NCBI RefSeq assembly: GCF_900573985.1
Contig: NZ_UWOK01000001.1
Coordinates: forward strand, 496,001 to 560,000
Reading direction: 5' to 3'
DNA length: 64,000 nt
Source: Campylobacter showae
GTDB taxonomy: Bacteria; Campylobacterota; Campylobacteria; Campylobacterales; Campylobacteraceae
Shown: piece by piece, positions 9,019-16,547 of the stretch
Position numbering within the stretch: position 1 is the stretch's first letter
Layout of the letters: each line of letters opens with the position of its first letter
Notes under the pieces: generated by a model
Database searches by the model: none
Seen by the model: the letters and a program-made list of their open reading frames with translations, nothing else
Told to the model about the DNA's origin: nothing
Made by a program: the position numbers and the translations under genes

Positions 9019-10143
9019 TTACGCATTGATATCTAGCTTTCGGATTTTATTTAGAGCTTCTAAAAGCTTGGTTACGTCCGTTCCTTTTTCTTGTTCGGCT
9101 TTGATAAATTTCTCGAAAAACTCGCGCTTAATATCCTTATAAACGTAGGTTTGGCTTTTACTCGTCGCTTTGATCGGTTTAAATTTCTTTTCTTTTGCGG
9201 CGTCTGCTTGCGCCTCCTCTTTGGCCATTTCGTCAAAGTCGCCCTTTTTTAGCGCGATTTTTTGCAGCGCGTCCCCGATACTCTCGCCGTTTTTAAATAC
9301 GTCTTTTAGAAATTTAAAAAACTCTTTTTTACTCGCTTCGTCCGCGTAGCTCACGCAAGTTTCGAGATCTTGCCCAAGAAGCGTAATGCGCTCTTTTGCG
9401 GGCGTTTGGTCGAAATTTAGCGCGCCATCCTTGAGCGAAATTTTGACGTTTGCGTATTCGCCTAGGATTTTATTTGCCGCGTACTCGAGCCATTTATCTT
9501 TAAACTCCTCCTCGCTCATATCTGAATTCAGCAGCTTTGAGGCCTCGGCGTCCATTGCCAGACCGCTACCGCTACGCATGAGCCCTAAGCCAAACCCGCC
9601 CAAATCCACGTTAAATTTACTCAAAAACTTATCCACGCTAAAGACGTCCCGCCTAAATATATCGGACGGATCGCCCGCGTGCGCTATCAGAGCTCGCGTA
9701 CTATCTACGAAACTTTTTAGCTCGGCGGCTTTTTCTTTGCTTACCGATGAGTCAAGCCCGTTTATCTTGCCCCAGACGCTTATTTTATCGTCCTTAGTGT
9801 AGCCGCTTAGCGAAAATATCCTCCTCACGGCTACCGGCTCGTTCGGATTTAGGCCGAGCTCCTTACGCCATCCGTCCTCCAACTTATCAAACCCCATTTT
9901 CGCAACCAACCACATACTTAATTTTTTACCGGTTAGCTTCTCGGGATCAACGTTATCCGCCCAAATTTTGAGTTGGTCGTAGTCTAGTTCGTCGGGATTT
10001 ACGGTATCGTAATCAATCCGTGCCGTTAAATTTGGTGCTAAATTCGCTACCTCTTTTTCCTCGCGCGCTTTTAAATTTTGCCCGTGAGCGCCGCTAAAAT
10101 CATAATTTACGTTTGCGTTAAATCCGTTTACGCCGCCTATCAT
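9019..10143 (-). CDS. Unknown 374-residue hydrophilic protein
   Basis: I do not recognise this protein. It has no signal peptide or membrane helix, is rich in Lys, Asp and Glu, and looks largely helical. An early repeat-like run (NPDELDYDQLKIWADNVDPEKLTGKKL) and a late charged stretch (residues about 300-345) are visible. The N-terminus (MIGGVNGFNANVNYDFSGAHGQN) is glycine/asparagine-rich, as in some flagellar-rod or surface-export substrates, which is only a hint. It stands alone on the minus strand. A run of eleven Gs lies about 105 bases upstream of its start. Confidence 0.7.
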   Translation of the reverse strand: MIGGVNGFNANVNYDFSGAHGQNLKAREEKEVANLAPNLTARIDYDTVNPDELDYDQLKIWADNVDPEKLTGKKLSMWLVAKMGFDKLEDGWRKELGLNPNEPVAVRRIFSLSGYTKDDKISVWGKINGLDSSVSKEKAAELKSFVDSTRALIAHAGDPSDIFRRDVFSVDKFLSKFNVDLGGFGLGLMRSGSGLAMDAEASKLLNSDMSEEEFKDKWLEYAANKILGEYANVKISLKDGALNFDQTPAKERITLLGQDLETCVSYADEASKKEFFKFLKDVFKNGESIGDALQKIALKKGDFDEMAKEEAQADAAKEKKFKPIKATSKSQTYVYKDIKREFFEKFIKAEQEKGTDVTKLLEALNKIRKLDINA

Positions 10144-10220
10144 CTAAAGTCCTTTTAAAATTTGGCTTTCTAACGATATCGGCAAAATTCGAATAAAATT
10201 TAGAGTAAAAGATAAGAAGC

Positions 10221-10289
10221 GGTATCAAATTTACGGTCGGTCGCCGAGGGGGGGGGGGTAGAGGCGCTAACGAGCCGCCGTAAATTTGC
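10221..10289 (-). repeat. Intergenic stem-loop repeat, copy 1, containing a G11 tract
   Basis: The stretch from GGTATCAAATTTACGG to CCGTAAATTT forms an inverted repeat (AAATTTACGG with CCGTAAATTT). It matches a second copy at 11742-11812: both share the GGTATCAAATTTACGG boundary, then GNCCGNCGCCGAG-like sequence. Inside copy 1 is an uninterrupted run of 11 Gs at 10248-10258. It lies 3' of the diguanylate cyclase gene and 5' of the unknown gene ending at 9019, so it may serve as terminator, phase-variable spacer, or both. Confidence 0.6.
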
Positions 10290-10325
10290 GCCCACGGCTA
10301 CCGATCGGCAACCGCTTGCATAAAT

Positions 10326-11591
10326 TTATTTTTGCTCAAAGTCTTCCCAAGGATTTACGCAGTACGTTCCGCGGCCCGCGTGTTTAGCTTTATAAAGAGC
10401 GTCGTCGGCGCGCTGAAGTAGCAGGTCAAACGAGCCGTGCCCGATCTGTCCTTCTGCGATGCCGGCACTCACGGATAGTCCGTTAAATAGCGGATTTTCT
10501 TGACAAATTTTAAAAAATCGGTCGATCAAAATTTGCACGCGAGGCGCTATGCTTTGCATATTCGCGCCGTCGGTAAATATCGAGATAAACTCGTCCCCGC
10601 CAATGCGTACGTTCATCGCGTCGTTAAAAATCTCCTTTATCAACTCCGCAATCGCAACTAGAGCCTTGTCGCCCACCTGGTGTCCGTGCTCGTCGTTTAC
10701 CTGCTTAAAACGGTCTAGATCCATATACAGTATGCTCATATGCGTGGTTTTTAGCTTGTCCAAAAAGGCATCTAGCTGGTTGCGATTTGCTAATCCGGTG
10801 AGCTGGTCGTAGTGAGCTAGACGCTCGATGTTTTGCAGATATTCGTACTCTTTCGTTACGTCGCGAGCGATACCGACGGTGCCGATGATGGTTTCACCGT
10901 CAAATATTGGCGTTTTATACGTTTTTAGCTTGCTTAGTTTGCCGTCTGCCTTCATCACCTCTTCGTCCAGCAGGCAGGTTTTGCGCGCGGCTACGACGTC
11001 GTCCTCGGTCTGAACGCAGACATAGCCCGTTTGCTCGTATATTTCTTTTGGGATATTCCAGATATAGTAGTGATCTTTACCGCGAACGAGCTCTTTTTGC
11101 TTATCTACGACCTCACAAAAGGCGTCGTTTACCTCTAAGTGCAGCCCGTCCATATCTTTAAACCAGATCATATCCGGAGACGAGTTTATCGTTGTCTGCA
11201 ACCATGTTTTTTGTAACCACGCCTCTTTGCGCTCGGCGATTAAATTTAGCGCCTTTTCAAAGTAAAAATCGTCTAAATTCGCACTTTCAAGCCAAATTTC
11301 ATCGGCGATTTGTTTTTGTTCGCCGGTTATCTTGTCTGTATCCCTCGCGTAAATCGCCAAAAAGCCGTTTTCGCCGATGCGGTTTTTTAGCTCGGATAAA
11401 TTTGACCCGCAATCCTGGCTTGCGATGATTAGATACTGGTGCTCGTCTGGGATGGGCACAAGGATGTCGCAGGCGCTTTTTATGAGTTCAAATTTATGCT
11501 CAAAGCGCGGCCTAGGCAGGATCTTGCCATATTGCTCAAGCTTATTTTTTACATCTTGGGTTAAACAAATATGCAGTTTGACGCGGTACAT
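10326..11591 (-). CDS. Diguanylate cyclase with PAS sensor domain
   Basis: A 421-residue soluble protein that should make cyclic di-GMP. An N-terminal region (1-125) of unknown type is followed by a PAS domain (about 130-250; DMIWFKDMDGLHLEVNDAFCE and the closing GIARDVTKEYE) and a GGDEF domain (260-415). The active site GGDEF is at 331-335, with the substrate-binding NDEHGHQVGD at 299-308. The inhibitory RxxD site that normally lies a few residues before GGDEF is absent (FNDA there). No transmembrane segment is seen, so it senses a cytosolic signal. It is a single-gene unit flanked by the two copies of the stem-loop repeat. Confidence 0.92.
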   Translation of the reverse strand: MYRVKLHICLTQDVKNKLEQYGKILPRPRFEHKFELIKSACDILVPIPDEHQYLIIASQDCGSNLSELKNRIGENGFLAIYARDTDKITGEQKQIADEIWLESANLDDFYFEKALNLIAERKEAWLQKTWLQTTINSSPDMIWFKDMDGLHLEVNDAFCEVVDKQKELVRGKDHYYIWNIPKEIYEQTGYVCVQTEDDVVAARKTCLLDEEVMKADGKLSKLKTYKTPIFDGETIIGTVGIARDVTKEYEYLQNIERLAHYDQLTGLANRNQLDAFLDKLKTTHMSILYMDLDRFKQVNDEHGHQVGDKALVAIAELIKEIFNDAMNVRIGGDEFISIFTDGANMQSIAPRVQILIDRFFKICQENPLFNGLSVSAGIAEGQIGHGSFDLLLQRADDALYKAKHAGRGTYCVNPWEDFEQK

Positions 11592-11741
11592 GACTGCCCT
11601 CTTTTTGTTTTTCGGTTATGATACATCAGGCGAGCTTTAACGAGGCTTTGGAAACGGCTAAATTTAGCTATTTGCGCCGAGTTTAAATTTATAAATTAGG
11701 TCGGTTAAATTTGAGTGTAAATTTGACGGAAATATAAAGAA

Positions 11742-11812
11742 TGGTATCAAATTTACGGACCGACCGCCGAGCCGTATAAGCCCGTGCGGCGCCGCAAATT
11801 TGCAAATTTAAA
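11742..11812 (-). repeat. Intergenic stem-loop repeat, copy 2
   Basis: This is the second copy of the element at 10221. It begins GGTATCAAATTTACGG and ends GCAAATTTG, directly after the dctM stop codon. The arms AAATTTGCGG and CCGTAAATTT (minus strand) pair with one G-T wobble where copy 1 has an A-T pair. It has no G tract. Lying directly 3' of dctM, it may act as a terminator. Confidence 0.55.
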
Positions 11813-13096
11813 TCAGCCTCCGTACATCAGCCTCGGTAACCAAAGCGAGATTTCCGGGATATAGGTCACCAAAACGAGTCCGATAAATAGTGTCAAAGTC
11901 CACGGCAAGCACGCGACGATGACGTCTTTTAGATTCATGCCCGTTAGGCCGCTGGCGACGAATAAATTTAACCCAACCGGCGGCGTGATCATGCCGATTT
12001 CCATATTTACGATGAGCAGGATACCGAAGTGTACCGGATCCACGCCTAGCGCGGTTGCGATCGGTAGTAGCAGCGGCACCATGATCATCACGACCGATGA
12101 TGGCTCCATAAACTGTCCCATGATGAAAAGCAGGATGTTTACGATGATTAAAAAGCCTATTTTGCCGATATTTGCGGCTAGGATGCTATCTGCTATAGTT
12201 TGCGGGATGTTTTCGCTAGTTAGCAAATACGCAAACACGACCGCGTTTGCGATGATGAAAAATATCATCGCCGTCGTGATGGCAGACTCTAGGCAGATGT
12301 CCCATAGGTCTTTAAATTTGATATCTTTATAAACAAATAGCGAAATAATCAGCGCATATATCGCGCTAGCCGCCGCAGCCTCGGTCGGGGTGAAAATGCC
12401 GCCGTAGATACCGCCGATAACGACTACTACGATTAGCAGCGCCCAAAACGCCTTGCCGAATTTTTTTACTCGCTCGCTCCAAGGCTCTGGCGTAGTAGCT
12501 TTAAAGCCTAGTTTTTTCGCTCCTATATAAGTCTGAAGTATCATCATACCACCTAGCATCAGCCCGGGCACCACGCCCGCCATAAATAGCTGCGCGATAC
12601 TGACCTCGGCCGTCACGCCGTAAACGATCATAACGACCGAAGGCGGGATGAGGATGCCTAGAGAGCCTGCGGTTGTGATGCCGCCCACGGCGTACTCTTT
12701 CGGATAGCCGGCTTCTTTAATAGCGACAAACATAATAGATCCTATCGCTACGACCGTAGCGGGCGAGCTACCAGAAACCGCGGCAAATATAACGCACGCA
12801 AATATCGCGCTCATCGGCAAGCCGCCCGGCAGGTGTCCGACCATGGATTTAGCAAAATCTATAATGCGTCTAGCAGAACCGCCCTTGCTCAGTAAATTTC
12901 CTGCCAGGATAAACATCGGGATCGCCATGAGGGCAAATTTATTGATACCGTCAAAGATGAGCTGAGGTATCGTCGCGACGTCAAGATCCGTGAAAAGAAG
13001 CATCGTGATAACTGTGCTAGCTCCTAGAGAAACGGCGACTGGAACGCCTATAAGCATGAGGCCAAACAGCGAGATAAACAAAAATGCGATGGTCAT
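11813..13096 (-). CDS. dctM: TRAP transporter large permease (DctM)
   Basis: A 427-residue inner-membrane protein with about 12 hydrophobic helices. Typical DctM phrases are visible: LLFTDLDVATIPQLIFDGINKFALMAIPMFILAGNLLS, GSSPATVVAIGSIM, and the C-terminal EIGMITPPVGLNLFVASGL. It drives sodium-coupled uptake of an organic acid delivered by DctP. It is the last gene of dctP-dctQ-dctM, 9 bases after dctQ. Confidence 0.95.
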   Translation of the reverse strand: MTIAFLFISLFGLMLIGVPVAVSLGASTVITMLLFTDLDVATIPQLIFDGINKFALMAIPMFILAGNLLSKGGSARRIIDFAKSMVGHLPGGLPMSAIFACVIFAAVSGSSPATVVAIGSIMFVAIKEAGYPKEYAVGGITTAGSLGILIPPSVVMIVYGVTAEVSIAQLFMAGVVPGLMLGGMMILQTYIGAKKLGFKATTPEPWSERVKKFGKAFWALLIVVVVIGGIYGGIFTPTEAAAASAIYALIISLFVYKDIKFKDLWDICLESAITTAMIFFIIANAVVFAYLLTSENIPQTIADSILAANIGKIGFLIIVNILLFIMGQFMEPSSVVMIMVPLLLPIATALGVDPVHFGILLIVNMEIGMITPPVGLNLFVASGLTGMNLKDVIVACLPWTLTLFIGLVLVTYIPEISLWLPRLMYGG

Positions 13097-13105
13097 AGGC
13101 TCTCC

Positions 13106-13648
13106 TTAGCTTTTCTTGACCGAGTCGCGTATCATCTCGGCTTCGTTATTTACGATGACTTTATCCGAAGGCGTCATAGCGATCTGGAAAATTTTCTCTC
13201 CGGCGCGGTAGCTGGCACCCAAAAACGCTATCGGAAGTACCAGCATCGGCACCCACTGCGGCACGCCTAGATCCACGCTCATGAAATCAAGCTCGATCAA
13301 CACCTGTAGATACTGCACGCTATAAACTACTATAAACATCAAAAACACCGTCGTTAGGATGTTTGCGAAGATGAGGTAAGCCTTGGCGATAGGAGCGGGA
13401 AATCTCTCGATCAAAATCGTAACCGAGATATGTATGCCTTTTCTAAAGCCGTAAGCGGCGGCGAAAAACGCTGACCAGATAAAAAGGTAGTTGGTTAGCT
13501 CGCCGGCCCACGACCAGCCCGTGTTAAAGCAATACCTCATCACGACGTTGACGAAGGCTAACAGCGTACCTGCGGCGATGCCTAGCACCGCTACGGTTTT
13601 GTTTACCGAGGCGATGCCGACATCTAAAATCTCAAAAAATTTACCCAT
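13106..13648 (-). CDS. dctQ: TRAP transporter small permease (DctQ)
   Basis: A 180-residue inner-membrane protein with four hydrophobic helices. The segments NTGWSWAGELTNYLFIWSAFFAAAYGFRKGIHISV and WVPMLVLPIAFLGASYRAG are characteristic of DctQ. It pairs with DctM to form the membrane part of the transporter. It is spaced 6 bases after dctP and 9 before dctM, a compact operon. Confidence 0.93.
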   Translation of the reverse strand: MGKFFEILDVGIASVNKTVAVLGIAAGTLLAFVNVVMRYCFNTGWSWAGELTNYLFIWSAFFAAAYGFRKGIHISVTILIERFPAPIAKAYLIFANILTTVFLMFIVVYSVQYLQVLIELDFMSVDLGVPQWVPMLVLPIAFLGASYRAGEKIFQIAMTPSDKVIVNNEAEMIRDSVKKS

Positions 13649-13654
13649 AAAAGC

Positions 13655-14653
13655 CTACTTCGTATTTATCGTTTTTTCTACTAGGTCTTGACCGATTACG
13701 TTATAGAAATTTGAATAAATCGGCTTCATAGCCTCTGCCCATTTACCCTTTTGATCGGCGTTTAGCTCGATGATCTCAAGCTTTTTGGTCTCACTTGCGA
13801 ATTTTTTAAGCTCACTTAAAATATGCTCTTCTTCCTTAGCCGTCTCTTCGCGCTCGAATACCGTAGCTTCTTTTAGAGCTTGCGTTACATGAGCCTTCAT
13901 ATCATCAGGCAAACCTTTCCAAAATTTCTCGCTCATAACGACTAAATATCCCAAATATCCGTGACTAGAGAGCGTTAGAGAGCTTTGAGCCTCGTAAAAT
14001 TTGGAGTTGTAGAAGTTTGACAGCGGGTTTTCGGTCGCATCGACTACGCCTTGTTGAAGGGCCGGATAAACCTCCGAAAAAGGCAATACTTGCGGGTTGC
14101 CGCCGACTACTTTGATCTGCTCTTCAAGCACTTTTGAGCTTTGGATGCGGAATTTTTGTCCCTTAGCGTCCGCAGGCTCTACGATAGGCTTTTTGCTTGA
14201 GCTAAAGTGCTTAAATCCCGCGTCCCAAAAATCAAGCGCGATAAAGCCTTTTTTAGCAATCATATCTTTTAGAGCTTGTCCGACTTCGCCGTCTTGAACA
14301 GCGTAAAGATGGGCGTTATCTCTAAAGATAAACGGCAGGTCGAAAAGCTGAAACTGCGGCACTATCGGTGTAAATTTAGAAAAACTAGGCGCAGCCATCT
14401 GTACGTTGCCAAGCTTTAGCGCTCCAAAAACCCTATCGTCGTCCATCAGTGATGCAGCCGGATATACCTCGACCTTGATCGCTCCGCCACTAAGCTCGCC
14501 GACTCGTTTGGCAAAAAAGTCCGCAGCCTTGCCTTTTGGCGTAGAGGCAGCCACGACGTGGGCAAATTTGATCGTGTATGTTTTGCCTGCGGCACATGCG
14601 CTGCCCGCAAGCGCGCAAGAAAGAAGCAGTGCGGAAAGTAACTTAATTTTCAT
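13655..14653 (-). CDS. dctP: TRAP transporter substrate-binding protein (DctP)
   Basis: A 332-residue periplasmic protein with a signal peptide cut near ALAGSACAAGKTYT. It has the family's helix and binding signatures: TPKGKAADFFAKRVGELSGGAIKVEVYP, the arginine-bearing GQKFRIQSSKVLEEQIKVVGGNP (the arginine binds the ligand carboxylate), and PFSEVYPALQQGVVDATENPLSNF. The family binds C4-dicarboxylates or related acids. It is first in the operon; its promoter should lie in the 356-base spacer shared back to back with sodB. The ligand cannot be fixed from sequence. Confidence 0.94.
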   Translation of the reverse strand: MKIKLLSALLLSCALAGSACAAGKTYTIKFAHVVAASTPKGKAADFFAKRVGELSGGAIKVEVYPAASLMDDDRVFGALKLGNVQMAAPSFSKFTPIVPQFQLFDLPFIFRDNAHLYAVQDGEVGQALKDMIAKKGFIALDFWDAGFKHFSSSKKPIVEPADAKGQKFRIQSSKVLEEQIKVVGGNPQVLPFSEVYPALQQGVVDATENPLSNFYNSKFYEAQSSLTLSSHGYLGYLVVMSEKFWKGLPDDMKAHVTQALKEATVFEREETAKEEEHILSELKKFASETKKLEIIELNADQKGKWAEAMKPIYSNFYNVIGQDLVEKTINTK

Positions 14654-15009
14654 CTGTGATCCTTTTGTAAAGATTAGCTAAATCAGCTAGGTACAATTAT
14701 AATTCATAAAAAAGCGGCTGCGTTAAAATGTTTCGACTTTTTGCAATAAATTTCAAATTTGTGTGTAAATAAGTAACAACATCTCAAATTTGACCGTTAA
14801 ATTTGAGAGCAAGCCAAAGTAAAATATAACGCTAAAAAGACTAAATGTTACTAAAATACACATTATTTTTATCAAATTTGATCTTTTCGTGCGGCGAGAC
14901 GAGTCAAATTTGACAAAACGGAAGCATCGGCGGGTTTGTTTGCGCGTTAATAAATTAATTACTATTTTATTGCTATAATACGGATAAATTTTATTACAAA
15001 GGAAAAATT
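14654..15009 (+). promoter_or_regulatory. Divergent spacer with the sodB promoter
   Basis: This is the spacer between the divergent dctP and sodB. On the plus strand ATTGCTATAAT (the TATAAT at 14974-14979) is an extended -10 box, 31 bases before the sodB ATG and ahead of the ribosome site AAAGGAA. The rest is AT-rich with several AAATTT sites. I could not convince myself of a Fur box. Confidence 0.6.
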
Positions 15010-15660
15010 ATGTTTGAACTTAGAAAACTGCCTTTCGATCCGAAAGCAAACGCCGTTGTCAGCGAGGAAACCTGTAACTACCACCACGGCAAACACCACC
15101 AAACCTATATCAATAACCTAAATAATTTGATAAAAGGTACTGAGTTTGAGGGCGCTAGCCTCTTTGATATCTTGGTAAAAAGCTCCGGCGGCGTGTTTAA
15201 CAACGCGGCTCAGGTTTATAATCACGACTTTTACTGGGACTGCATCGCGAAAAAAAGCCAAATGAGCGACGAGCTAAAGGCGCGCCTAGAAAAAGATATT
15301 CCAAATTTTAAAGAGGAGTTTTTAAAGGCTGCGACTACGCTTTTTGGCTCAGGCTGGGCGTGGCTGGTTTACAACCCAAAAGAGGACAAACTGCAAATCG
15401 TACAAACAAGCAACGCGCAAACTCCGGTAACGGACGGCCTCGTGCCGCTTCTAGTCGCGGACGTTTGGGAGCACGCATACTACGTCGATCATAGAAATGC
15501 GCGCCCTGCGTATTTGGAGAAGCTGTTTGAAAATATCAACTGGGATTTCGTCTCAAGCGCTTACGAATGGGCGTTAAAAGAGGGGCTTAATTCGGTTAAA
15601 TTTTACGTTACCGAGCTTCACGGCGGCGCGAAGTCTTGCTGCGGTTGCGGCTGCCATTAA
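15010..15660 (+). CDS. sodB: Iron superoxide dismutase with cysteine-rich tail
   Basis: A 216-residue cytosolic enzyme converting superoxide to hydrogen peroxide and oxygen. Metal-site segments are clear: NYHHGKHHQTYINNLNNL (first His ligand), FNNAAQVYNHDFYWDC (second), and DVWEHAYYVDHRNARPAYLE (Asp and His ligands), with GSGWAWLV in the SOD pattern. The C-terminus extends past the usual end as GGAKSCCGCGCH, holding four cysteines and a histidine. From memory, C. jejuni SodB carries its own cysteine cluster in an internal loop instead. A single-gene unit with its own extended -10 promoter. Confidence 0.95.
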   Translation: MFELRKLPFDPKANAVVSEETCNYHHGKHHQTYINNLNNLIKGTEFEGASLFDILVKSSGGVFNNAAQVYNHDFYWDCIAKKSQMSDELKARLEKDIPNFKEEFLKAATTLFGSGWAWLVYNPKEDKLQIVQTSNAQTPVTDGLVPLLVADVWEHAYYVDHRNARPAYLEKLFENINWDFVSSAYEWALKEGLNSVKFYVTELHGGAKSCCGCGCH

Positions 15661-15746
15661 TGCCAAAAATTCGCCGATTTCGCGAGTTTTTTAGGGTCGG
15701 CGATAAATTTGCGGCGGCTTATTTTCTAAATAAGCGTAAGCCCGCG

Positions 15747-15792
15747 AGTAAACTTAGCCTTGAACGAGGACTCCTTCTTGGCTAAGTTTACT
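15747..15792 (+). other. Long hairpin between sodB and the lipoprotein gene
   Basis: A perfect 13-bp inverted repeat, AGTAAACTTAGCC and GGCTAAGTTTACT, flanks a 20-base loop that can pair further (GAGG with CCTT-type pairs). No T run follows the 3' arm closely, so it is a poor intrinsic terminator. It may protect the sodB 3' end, serve as a processing site, or be part of a small RNA. Confidence 0.55.
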
Positions 15793-15848
15793 TTATATAA
15801 ACTATTTTGAAGTAATATTCGAGTCTCATTTCACAAAAAAGGACGAAA

Positions 15849-16214
15849 ATGAAGAAGTTTTTAGTTTCATCTTTGGCGGCTTTTGCTGCAGTTGCTATGC
15901 TTAGCGGTTGCCACGCGCACAAAAGCGAGAGTGCAAACAAAGCACAAATCACCAAATCAGAAGCTGAAGTTATTAAATTTACGGGCGTAAACGACCCGAA
16001 ATATGTCGTAAGACTAAGCTCTACCGATAAATTTAACACAGCCCTGCTAGTAGACAGCAAAGGTCACAAAATCAACCTTAAAAACGCAGTTACGGCAAGC
16101 GGCGTAAGACTAGCGAACGACGATATCGGTACAGAGATAACGTTTAAACGCGGCGAAGGTATCCTAAACCTTGCAAAAGGCGGCGAGGATATTTTCTTAA
16201 GATACGACGAATAA
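15849..16214 (+). CDS. MliC-like lipoprotein
   Basis: A 121-residue lipoprotein. The signal peptide ends in a lipobox (AMLSGC, Cys about residue 21). The mature part contains ASGVRLANDDIGTEITFKRGEGILNLAKGG, which follows the MliC/PliC pattern (SG.RY....F..KG..A.L) of membrane-bound lysozyme inhibitors, although the usual disulfide cysteines are not evident. If that match holds, it protects peptidoglycan from host lysozyme at the outer membrane. A ribosome site AAAGGAC precedes the ATG. Confidence 0.65.
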   Translation: MKKFLVSSLAAFAAVAMLSGCHAHKSESANKAQITKSEAEVIKFTGVNDPKYVVRLSSTDKFNTALLVDSKGHKINLKNAVTASGVRLANDDIGTEITFKRGEGILNLAKGGEDIFLRYDE

Positions 16215-16221
16215 AAACTTT

Positions 16222-16248
16222 CCCGCCGAATTTTACGGCGGGACTTTT
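16222..16248 (+). terminator. Intrinsic terminator after the MliC-like gene
   Basis: CCCGCCG and CGGCGGG form a perfect 7-bp stem around a 7-base loop and are followed by ACTTTTA, eight bases after the stop codon. Confidence 0.75.
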
Positions 16249-16547
16249 ACCCCTTCAAATTTACCAAATTTAACTCCCGCAAAATCTCGTCAAATCTGAA
16301 CTTTCGCTTGTTTTTTAGCTTGCTTTCAAATTTGCTCAAATTTAATATCTCTTATCAAAAATGGCTTTGTCTTAAAATTTATTAGCTCCCTATAAAACAC
16401 CTAAATATACGCGCTTTCAAAGCGATTTTAAACTTAAAAATGACATTTTTAAAATGCCCGGAGAGCAAATTTCGGTCACTAAATTTTAAGCCAACTTTGC
16501 CTATACTTTCGTCAAATTTATCATCAAAATTTAACGTAAGGAATGAA

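Noticed and set aside
14654..15009. Fur box upstream of sodB
   Set aside because: The spacer is AT-rich, but I could not find a convincing 19-bp inverted repeat of the Fur type.
16440..16547. Upstream extension of nrdD
   Set aside because: There is no ribosome site, and the residues do not belong to the ATP-cone, which begins at MKFILKRDG.
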